Below are positions 1 through 5,630 of a stretch of 5,630 nt of DNA, piece after piece; positions within the stretch are counted from its first letter, which is position 1, and every line of letters begins with the position of its first letter. Below the pieces are notes generated by a model. It made no database searches, was not told where the DNA came from, and worked only from the letters and a program-made list of their open reading frames with translations. Source of the DNA: an uncultured Clostridia bacterium (GTDB lineage: Bacteria; Bacillota; Clostridia; Oscillospirales; Ruminococcaceae); contig CAMTHN010000042.1 in NCBI GenBank assembly GCA_947072265.1, positions 1 to 5,630 on the forward strand, in the 5' to 3' direction. Position numbers and translations under genes: made by a program.

Positions 1-825
1 TATTCTGGTATAACAAATTCTTATAAAGAGTACAAATATGGAGAATATTCTTTAAATAGTGATATGCCATATGATATAATCAGTGATATGCTTAAAAATC
101 CATCTAAAAATACAGAAGATTTTTCTGTAACTTTTCCAGAGGGAATTACATTGGATAAGTATGGTGAAATTTTAGAAAATAATAATATTATAACAAAAAA
201 TGAATTTATAGAAGAAATAGAAAAAATTGATATATATACTGAGTTTAAAAACCAAATTATAAATAATGAATTAATTTTTTATAAAATGGAAGGCTATGCA
301 TTTCCTGATACGTATAATTTTTTTCCTGGAGAATCTAGCAAGTCAGTTGTGGATAAAATATTTGAAAAATTTAAAAATATAATAACAGTTGATATCTTAA
401 AAAGAATAGACGAATTAGATATGAGATTAGATGAGGTTATAACACTTGCATCTATTATACAAAATGAGGCTGGAGATAAAAGCGAGATGAAAAAAGTTTC
501 ATCAGTTTTTCATAATAGGATAAATAATAAATCAGTTTTTCCTAAGCTTCAGTCTGATCCAACAAAAAAATATGTAAGAGAAACTATATCTAAAAGTATA
601 ATAGATACAAATGATAATATAAAAAATGCATATGATACTTATAAGAGTGAGGGATTTCCGCCAGGTCCAATTTCCAATCCTGGATTAGATGCAATAATGG
701 CAGCCCTTTATCCAGATGAAACTCCTTACTATTATTTTTGTAGCAATCTTAAAACACGAGAATTTTTTTATGCCATTAATTTGGATGAACAAGAAAAAAA
801 TTTAATTAAAGCTGGATTACGTTAA
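1..825 (+). CDS. mltG: Endolytic peptidoglycan transglycosylase MltG (YceG-like), 5' end cut by window edge
   Basis: MltG is a membrane-anchored lytic transglycosylase that cuts nascent glycan strands outside the membrane and so sets their length. The frame is open from base 1. The 21 codons before the first ATG (64) fit the family's conserved Tyr-rich stretch (KYGEYSL), so the gene starts outside the window and the ATG at 64 is internal. There are 274 visible codons; the family usually has about 340-360, so the cytoplasmic tail and membrane helix are missing. Numbered by visible codon: EGYAFPDTY at 97-105, the catalytic segment ASIIQNEAG at 150-158 with the general-acid Glu at codon 156 (466-468, equivalent to E. 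coli Glu218), NR at 172-173, LQSDPT at 183-188, and the C-terminal FPPGPISNPG at 219-228. One oddity is Gln-Asn where most relatives have Glu-Lys just before the catalytic Glu. It is probably cotranscribed with the U32 gene 19 bases downstream. Confidence 0.95.
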   Translation, partial: YSGITNSYKEYKYGEYSLNSDMPYDIISDMLKNPSKNTEDFSVTFPEGITLDKYGEILENNNIITKNEFIEEIEKIDIYTEFKNQIINNELIFYKMEGYAFPDTYNFFPGESSKSVVDKIFEKFKNIITVDILKRIDELDMRLDEVITLASIIQNEAGDKSEMKKVSSVFHNRINNKSVFPKLQSDPTKKYVRETISKSIIDTNDNIKNAYDTYKSEGFPPGPISNPGLDAIMAALYPDETPYYYFCSNLKTREFFYAINLDEQEKNLIKAGLR

Positions 826-830
826 ACTAT

Positions 831-836
831 AGGAGG
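831..836 (+). promoter_or_regulatory. Ribosome binding site fixing a TTG start
   Basis: A full AGGAGG lies 8 bases before the TTG at 845, in the 19-base gap after the mltG stop. The strong match and standard spacing support TTG as the true start of the U32 gene. No ATG competes nearby in that frame. Confidence 0.88.
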
Positions 837-844
837 TAAATTTA

Positions 845-2068
845 TTGAAAAATAAATTGGAAGTATTATCGCCTGTTGGAGATTTAGAGAGACTATATGC
901 TGCTATACAGTATGGAGCAGATGCTATTTATTTAGGTGGAACAGATTTTGGAATGAGAACTTCTACTAATAATTTTACTTTTGATGAAATGAAAAAAGGT
1001 GTAGATTTTGCTCATGAAAATAATGTGGATGTATATCTAACATGTAATACAATTCCGACAAATGAGGAAATGGATGTCCTTCCAGAATTTTTAAAAAATT
1101 CTGAAAAATCAGGGGTTGATGCATTTATTGTTGCAGATATTGGAACATTGTCTTTGGCTAAAAAGCATACACCAAATATGGAAATACATATATCTACCCA
1201 GGCAGGTATTATGAATTATTCTACTGCAAATGCAATGTATGATTTAGGAGCCAATAGGATTGTTTTAGCTAGAGAACTATCTTTAGAAGATATAAAAATT
1301 ATTAGAGATAAAACAAATCCTAATATAGAAATAGAAGCTTTTGTACATGGCGCTATGTGCATGGCATTTTCTGGAAGATGTTTGATTTCCAATTATATGT
1401 TAGGAAGAGATGCAAATAGAGGATCTTGTGCACAGCCGTGTAGATGGGAATATTTTCTTATTGATGGACGAAAACCAGATATTAGATATCCTATTTTTGA
1501 AGATGAAAAGGGAACACATATATTAAATGCTAAAGATCTTTGTATGATAGAATATATTGATAAAATTGCTGATGCTGGAGTTAGTAGTCTTAAAATAGAA
1601 GGAAGAGCTAAATCATCATACTATGTTTCTGTTATTACAAATGCATACAGGTTAGCTGTTGATCAATATTATAAAGATCCGAAAAATTTTAAGCTGGATA
1701 ATTGGGTATTAGATGAAGTTTTTAAAGTTAGCCACCGAAAATATTCTACGGGATTTTATTTTGGAAAACAAAGTGATAGTGAATATTATGAAAATGGCGG
1801 ATATTCTAGAAATTATGATATAATAGCTGTTATTAATCAACATAAAGACAATTATTTAGAGTGTACTCAAAAAAACAAATTTTGTATAGGTGAAAAAGTT
1901 GAAATAATGCAACCAGGTAAAAAACCTATAGAATTTATTATTCAAAATATTATAGATAAAGATAAAAATCTTTCTATTGATAGTGCATGCCATGCAACTA
2001 TGAAAATTAATATACCATTTGATGTAGAGGAGATAATATCAGGCTCTATTATTAGAAGATATAAATAA
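845..2068 (+). CDS. U32-family protein, probable TrhP-type tRNA 5-hydroxyuridine synthesis protein
   Basis: Annotated by tradition as peptidase U32, but characterised relatives (E. coli TrhP/YegQ, B. subtilis YrrN and YrrO) make 5-hydroxyuridine at the tRNA wobble position in a prephenate-linked, iron-sulfur-dependent pathway. It has 407 residues, close to YrrO and longer than YrrN. The N-terminal barrel opens with LSPVGDLERLYAAIQYGADA (8-27). The U32 signature runs from Glu164 to Ser182 and fits E-x-F-x2-G-[SA]-[LIVM]-C-x4-G-x-C-x-[LIVM]-S. Cys172, Cys179, Cys195 and Cys233 have spacings close to the four [4Fe-4S] ligands of UbiU; Cys199 is also present. A second domain (about 320-405) matches the U32 C-terminal region. 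No signal peptide is seen, so it should be cytoplasmic. The start is TTG with AGGAGG 8 bases upstream. Family is certain; the tRNA role is inferred from length, cysteines and the mltG neighbour. A collagenase-like peptidase is the less likely alternative. Confidence 0.93.
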   Translation: MKNKLEVLSPVGDLERLYAAIQYGADAIYLGGTDFGMRTSTNNFTFDEMKKGVDFAHENNVDVYLTCNTIPTNEEMDVLPEFLKNSEKSGVDAFIVADIGTLSLAKKHTPNMEIHISTQAGIMNYSTANAMYDLGANRIVLARELSLEDIKIIRDKTNPNIEIEAFVHGAMCMAFSGRCLISNYMLGRDANRGSCAQPCRWEYFLIDGRKPDIRYPIFEDEKGTHILNAKDLCMIEYIDKIADAGVSSLKIEGRAKSSYYVSVITNAYRLAVDQYYKDPKNFKLDNWVLDEVFKVSHRKYSTGFYFGKQSDSEYYENGGYSRNYDIIAVINQHKDNYLECTQKNKFCIGEKVEIMQPGKKPIEFIIQNIIDKDKNLSIDSACHATMKINIPFDVEEIISGSIIRRYK

Positions 2069-2116
2069 AAATAGATACTAAGTAGTAGAACTTAGTATCT
2101 ATTTTTATTTATATCT
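2057..2116. terminator. Bidirectional intrinsic terminator: 27-bp perfect palindrome shared by two stop codons
   Basis: Bases 2057-2083 are the exact reverse complement of 2090-2116, with a 6-base loop (2084-2089, AGTAGA). The inner stem GATACTAAGT/ACTTAGTATC is flanked by A-rich DNA on the left and TATTTTTATTT on the right, giving a hairpin followed by a U-rich tract on both strands. The left arm contains the last codons and TAA of the U32 gene (2066-2068). The right arm contains the TAA of the peptidase gene (2109-2111 on the minus strand). It sits exactly where two convergent units meet. The stem is AT-rich, so length rather than GC content would give stability. Function is inferred from position and structure. 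Confidence 0.9.
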
Positions 2117-3788
2117 GATTTATAAAATTATTAATATTCTCTATAATTGTTTGTATTGTATTTTTTTCAAAAGGAGAGTTTAAATTTACTTTATTTATAG
2201 AATTTATAAAGTTATCATTTCCACCAATTTTTACAAATTCAATATATTTATTAAAAGCATTTTTAAAATTTTCTTGTGATAAACTCCAAAATTGAAGTGC
2301 CATAGTTTCTGCTAAACAATAGTCTATATAATAGAAAGGAGTCATATATATATGTAATTGTCTTTGCCAACCAGAACCATCTTTATAAAAAGGTATGTCA
2401 TCAAAGTTCATATAAGGTCTATATATTTTTTCTAATTCAAGCCATTTTTGATCTCTTTCCCTTGAAGACATTTTAGGATTTTTATATAAAATATGTTGAA
2501 AATGATCCACCATTGTTCCATATGGTAAAAAATTAATACTATGTTCTATCTGAGATAATTTAGCTTTTTTAACATCATCTTTATAAAATAAATCTAACCA
2601 AGGCCAAGCAAAATATTCCATCGCCATAGAATGCACTTCACACGTTTCTAAATTTGGAGATTTTATTTCACAAATTTTTTCATCTTTAGTTAAATATCCA
2701 GCTAAAGCATGACCAGCTTCATGTGTAAATACATCTACATCTCCACTTGTTCCATTAAAATTTGAATATATAAAAGGTGATTTATAATCATAAATAAATG
2801 TACAATATCCACCAGCAGCTTTATTTGGATGTGAAATTAAATCAAATAACTCATTATTTATCATAAAATTAATAAAATCTTTAGTTATATCGCTCATACT
2901 TGTATACATTTCTTTTCCAGCTTGTATAGTGTCATCAAAAGTTCCAAAAGGCTTTGGATTTCCATCTTTAAAAGAAAAAGTATCATCATATATTTTCATA
3001 TCTGTTAAAGATATACGTCTAGATTGTTTTTCTTTAATTTTTATCAAAAATGGAACAACTAAGTCTAGAATATGTTTTCTATATATTTCTACATCTTTTT
3101 CATTATAACAGTCTCTACCCATTCTTGAATATCCAACTGGTGTAAAAGAATCATAGCCTAATGATTTTGCTATTTCATGTCTTATATTAATTAATTCATC
3201 AAAAATTCGATCTAATTCTGGCTTAATATTTTTCAAACATAAACCTTCCGCAAGAAAAGCACTTTTTCTAATATCTCTATCCTGATTTGATTTATAAGGA
3301 TTTAAAGAAGCTAGATTTAAATGTTCGCCATCAAAATCCACACGAAGAGAGGCTATTAAATTTTGATATTCAACTTTCAAAATATTTTCCTTTTGTAGAA
3401 GATTTATAATATTTTTTGAAAAAGTCTCCATAGATATTTTTAAATTTGAAATAAATATTTCTCCAATATTCGATTTTATATCATTTATATATTTTGATTC
3501 TAAAATTTCTTTATATAAAATTTGAACTTTTTCCTCTATAATTGGCGATGAAGACATTATAAATTTATACTCATCTGTATAATATTTATCTTTTGTGTCT
3601 ATTGTATATCTTATATGTGCTAAAGTTTGCATAGTTTTAAATGATTTTATTAATTCTTCATGATGATTTATATATTTTATTTGTAATTGATAAGAATCTG
3701 AATGTTTAAATTTTTCTATAATATCATTATATTTAGATAAAATTAATTCTATATTTGGCCTTATATATTTCATGTCTGAAAATTTCAT
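2109..3788 (-). CDS. M3-family zinc oligoendopeptidase (PepF-related)
   Basis: A cytoplasmic metallopeptidase expected to cleave short peptides, not folded proteins. It has 559 residues with no signal peptide, the size of the M3 subgroup related to but distinct from classical PepF (about 600 residues). The zinc site is HEAGH at 356-360, with Glu357 as catalytic base. Glu384, 28 residues after the first His in CEVHSMAMEYF, is the expected third ligand. The preceding YSNFNGTSGDVDVF (341-354) matches the family's glycine-containing loop before the zinc motif. HIYMTPFYYIDY (479-490) supplies the conserved His and Tyr residues that contact substrate and transition state. The ATG start has AAAGGAG ending 5 bases upstream. 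The gene lies 30 bases after the helicase-loader gene, so it is probably last in a dnaD-dnaI-peptidase operon. Its stop lies inside the palindrome shared with the convergent U32 gene. No frame break or missing catalytic residue is seen. Confidence 0.94.
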   Translation of the reverse strand: MKFSDMKYIRPNIELILSKYNDIIEKFKHSDSYQLQIKYINHHEELIKSFKTMQTLAHIRYTIDTKDKYYTDEYKFIMSSSPIIEEKVQILYKEILESKYINDIKSNIGEIFISNLKISMETFSKNIINLLQKENILKVEYQNLIASLRVDFDGEHLNLASLNPYKSNQDRDIRKSAFLAEGLCLKNIKPELDRIFDELINIRHEIAKSLGYDSFTPVGYSRMGRDCYNEKDVEIYRKHILDLVVPFLIKIKEKQSRRISLTDMKIYDDTFSFKDGNPKPFGTFDDTIQAGKEMYTSMSDITKDFINFMINNELFDLISHPNKAAGGYCTFIYDYKSPFIYSNFNGTSGDVDVFTHEAGHALAGYLTKDEKICEIKSPNLETCEVHSMAMEYFAWPWLDLFYKDDVKKAKLSQIEHSINFLPYGTMVDHFQHILYKNPKMSSRERDQKWLELEKIYRPYMNFDDIPFYKDGSGWQRQLHIYMTPFYYIDYCLAETMALQFWSLSQENFKNAFNKYIEFVKIGGNDNFINSINKVNLNSPFEKNTIQTIIENINNFINQI

Positions 3789-3818
3789 ATGATCTCCTTT
3801 AAATTTTATTATTTTATT

Positions 3819-4778
3819 TTAAGCCTTATTCTGCTTTTTAATTAATCTAATATCATTTCCATAAAATTTTAATATATCAAAAGAAATAAGACGGGAAACA
3901 ACACGATCAGAATATCTTGAAAATATATCATCTTGATTTAAATTTGAGTTTATTATAATTGGTTTAGATAAATTTATTCTCGAATTTATTATATTATATA
4001 AAAGACTTGAGTAAAAATTTGATTCGAATTCTGTTCCTACATCGTCTATTATAAGGAGGTCACAGTATATTATAGTATCTAAAGTTGAATTTAAAGAGGA
4101 AACTTTTCCAAAATGTTCTGATTCTACAGATCTGAATAAATCTTGTGCAGAACCATAGATAACGTTAAATCCAGAATTTATAACATTATTTGCAATTGCA
4201 AATGATAGGTGTGTTTTACCTAAACCTGTATTACCCATCATAAAAATATTATTTGAATTAATATTAAAAGTATTTGAATATTTAATACAATATAAATATA
4301 TTTCTTGCATTTTATTTTTAAATTCTTCTGGATATAATGAAAGATCAAAACTTTGAAAACTAGATATATTTAAATTAGAAGAATTTATTAATTCTTTTGC
4401 TTTAATTTTTTGAATTAAATGTTTAAAACATTCACAGAGTAATCCAAGTTTATAACCAGTATCATTACATATATTACAGCTATAGTCTAGTTGTAGATAA
4501 TTTTCAGGATAACTATTTGCAACTAAAAGTTCTTTTATACTATCCTGTATATCTAAATTATTTATTTTTATTTGATTTAATTTATTTTTAAAAAAAACAT
4601 CTGTTTTTTGACCTTTAAATAATAACTTAGAAATCTTTATAGAAGTTGTAGATAAAGCTTTTTTCATTTCACAAATTTCAGGAATTTTTTCATAAACCTC
4701 TAATAATTTTTTATTGTATTCAATTTGAGCAGATATTCTTTTAGTATTCATTATATCTAGAGCTTTTTTAAATGCCAT
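3819..4778 (-). CDS. dnaI: DnaI/DnaC-type AAA+ replicative helicase loader
   Basis: Expected to bind the replicative helicase hexamer and load it on DNA at the origin or at restarted forks. The 319 residues begin with a helical N-terminal region (about 1-95). Next comes a cysteine cluster C-x2-C-x10-C-x-C (Cys101, Cys104, Cys115, Cys117), a probable zinc site comparable to the N-terminal zinc domain of DnaI. The ATPase domain has Walker A GNTGLGKT (182-189), Walker B LLIIDD (241-246), sensor-1-like INSNL (276-280) and an arginine-rich RYSDRVVSRL (288-297) holding the likely arginine finger. The start is ATG: the frame has a stop two codons upstream with no other start between. Its AGGAG is 12 bases away, longer than usual. 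The gene follows dnaD by 33 bases, the expected partner for helicase loading. An IstB-like transposition ATPase is an alternative for the fold, but the zinc cluster, length and dnaD neighbour argue against it. Confidence 0.92.
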   Translation of the reverse strand: MAFKKALDIMNTKRISAQIEYNKKLLEVYEKIPEICEMKKALSTTSIKISKLLFKGQKTDVFFKNKLNQIKINNLDIQDSIKELLVANSYPENYLQLDYSCNICNDTGYKLGLLCECFKHLIQKIKAKELINSSNLNISSFQSFDLSLYPEEFKNKMQEIYLYCIKYSNTFNINSNNIFMMGNTGLGKTHLSFAIANNVINSGFNVIYGSAQDLFRSVESEHFGKVSSLNSTLDTIIYCDLLIIDDVGTEFESNFYSSLLYNIINSRINLSKPIIINSNLNQDDIFSRYSDRVVSRLISFDILKFYGNDIRLIKKQNKA

Positions 4779-4790
4779 AAATCTTTAAAA

Positions 4791-4795
4791 CTCCT
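4791..4795 (-). promoter_or_regulatory. Ribosome binding site of the helicase loader, long spacing
   Basis: On the minus strand, AGGAG is followed by 12 bases and then the ATG at 4778. This is longer than the usual 5-9, while the peptidase and U32 genes have 5 and 8. An in-frame stop at 4785-4787 rules out an upstream start, so the long spacing seems real and may lower translation of the loader. Confidence 0.7.
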
Positions 4796-4811
4796 ATATT
4801 TCTATAAAAAA

Positions 4812-5630
4812 CTATAATTTAGAAATAGTTTCTGATAATTTATCAAATACATCTTCAGAAAAAGATGATATATTATTTTTATTATATTTTTTAATGTTGT
4901 TTTTTTTATTTAATTTAATTTTTGGTTTTATATCTAATATTTGTGATAAAGAAGTTATGTTGTTTAAATTCCAATCAGTAAGTATTTTATTTATATATGG
5001 AAAAGAAATTTTTCCAATATTATCAATAGTTTTATTGTATGCTTCTTTTATTATATCTTGAGAAAAATTAAATTCCGTAAACCATTTGTTAATATAATTT
5101 TTTTCCCATTCGGATAAAGCCCGATTATTTATACCAAAAAGTTTAGAAATATTAAAATGATTAGATTTTGATTCTTCTATATTTTTTAAATATTTTTCTG
5201 CTAATTCATGTGTATGAATATTTTTTTTATCCCAATCATTACAGATAGATTTTACATATCGTATACTCATTTTATTTATTTTTATACAATATTCAAAAAC
5301 CATTAGCAAGACATCGGGTTTTATATTTGTTGAATTTAAAATAGATGTAATAGTTGTTTTTTCAATATATGTAATTGGTCTAGAAATAATTTGTTCTATA
5401 TGATTATATATTTCTTTAATATCTATAGATAACATTTCTTTTTGTGTATTATTTAATTCTAAATTTTTTTTTATATCTATAGACTTTATAGATTCTCCCA
5501 TTTCAAATTCTAAATTATCAAAATGTTTTATATTTATAATATTTTTATCTAAAGAATTTGTTTGAAATCCATTTAAAATGCTTTCTGGAAGAATATTTTC
5601 TTTTATCAAAATTTTATTATAATTATATAA
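4812..5630 (-). CDS. dnaD: DnaD-like replication initiation protein with two tandem DnaD domains, N-terminus cut by window edge
   Basis: DnaD-type proteins act with DnaB/DnaI in Firmicutes to open origin DNA and recruit the helicase. Numbering starts at the TTG at 5609. Two related helical domains are visible, each ending in the DnaD signature Y-x3-I-x3-W: Tyr118/Ile122/Trp126 in a domain spanning about 65-140, and Tyr205/Ile209/Trp213 in one spanning about 155-225. An Asn/Lys-rich linker precedes a short helical tail (250-265). The first 60 residues look like a flexible linker. The TTG has no recognisable ribosome binding site. The frame stays open through the seven further codons to base 5630, so the gene almost certainly continues beyond the edge with the family's N-terminal winged-helix domain. 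It is first of the three minus-strand genes seen here, 33 bases before the helicase loader. Family is clear from the duplicated motif; the exact start cannot be seen. Confidence 0.88.
   Translation of the reverse strand, partial: LYNYNKILIKENILPESILNGFQTNSLDKNIINIKHFDNLEFEMGESIKSIDIKKNLELNNTQKEMLSIDIKEIYNHIEQIISRPITYIEKTTITSILNSTNIKPDVLLMVFEYCIKINKMSIRYVKSICNDWDKKNIHTHELAEKYLKNIEESKSNHFNISKLFGINNRALSEWEKNYINKWFTEFNFSQDIIKEAYNKTIDNIGKISFPYINKILTDWNLNNITSLSQILDIKPKIKLNKKNNIKKYNKNNISSFSEDVFDKLSETISKL

Noticed and set aside
64..66. ATG at 64 as the start of mltG.
   Set aside because: No ribosome binding site precedes it, and the upstream in-frame codons encode conserved MltG sequence, so the gene begins outside the window.
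3789..3818. Possible promoter or terminator between the helicase-loader and peptidase genes.
   Set aside because: The 30 bases hold a ribosome binding site and T/A-rich DNA but no hairpin or paired -35/-10 elements; AT-rich DNA gives many false -10 matches.
4053..4060. A perfect AAGGAGGT ribosome binding site on the + strand inside the helicase-loader gene.
   Set aside because: No start codon follows at a usable distance and no + strand reading frame of useful length opens there. It is the reverse complement of codons for the Walker B segment (Asp-Leu-Leu-Ile).
4797..4827. 8-bp inverted repeat TATTTCTA/TAGAAATA straddling the dnaD stop and lying next to the helicase-loader ribosome binding site.
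   Set aside because: Only one G-C pair, a 15-base loop and no U-tract after it; an arm pair this short is expected by chance in DNA this AT-rich.
4857..4925. Asn/Lys-rich, poly-T/poly-A stretch near the end of dnaD, considered as a repeat or a frameshift site.
   Set aside because: The frame stays intact to a helical tail and TAG stop, and low-complexity Asn/Lys linkers are normal in very AT-rich genomes.
1..5630. Mobile element, CRISPR array, tRNA/rRNA gene, riboswitch or defence system.
   Set aside because: No direct-repeat array, transposase, structured RNA signature or defence-type domain was seen; recognised coding genes fill nearly the whole window.

Overview
The window is very AT-rich (spot counts of individual lines give roughly 22 to 38% G+C, mostly near a quarter). 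It holds five densely packed bacterial genes and almost no intergenic DNA. The A/T-ending codons, strong AGGAGG-type ribosome binding sites, TTG starts, a DnaD/DnaI-type helicase-loading pair and MltG next to a U32-family protein all point to a low-GC Firmicute, most likely an anaerobic member of the Clostridia. The exact genus cannot be told from this sequence. Nothing here suggests a plasmid, phage, insertion sequence or CRISPR array.

Layout: two convergent transcription units meet at one palindrome. On the + strand (1-2068) are the 3' part of mltG, cut by the left edge, and a complete U32-family gene 19 bases downstream. On the - strand, read from the right edge, are a dnaD-like gene (cut by the right edge), a dnaI/dnaC-type AAA+ helicase-loader gene and an M3-family zinc oligoendopeptidase gene. 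These are separated by 33 and 30 bases, so they look like one operon. The units end at a perfect 27-bp inverted repeat with a 6-base loop (2057-2116). It contains both stop codons and very probably works as a bidirectional intrinsic terminator.

Biology: the + strand unit pairs a cell-wall enzyme that cuts nascent glycan strands (MltG) with a probable tRNA wobble-uridine hydroxylation protein (U32/TrhP type, usually mislabelled as a peptidase). This echoes the Bacillus subtilis yrrL-yrrM-yrrN-yrrO cluster but lacks the intervening methyltransferase (yrrM/trmR) and has only one U32 gene adjacent. The - strand unit pairs two proteins expected to load the replicative helicase at origins or restarted forks, followed by a cytoplasmic peptidase with no obvious link to replication. 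Promoters of both units lie outside the window. No gene-free stretch reaches 300 bases; the longest fully non-coding gap is 40 bases. I see mostly conserved housekeeping genes and no convincing undescribed system. The points most worth a second look are the shared-stop palindrome, the missing trmR, the dnaD-dnaI-peptidase operon and the tandem DnaD domains.
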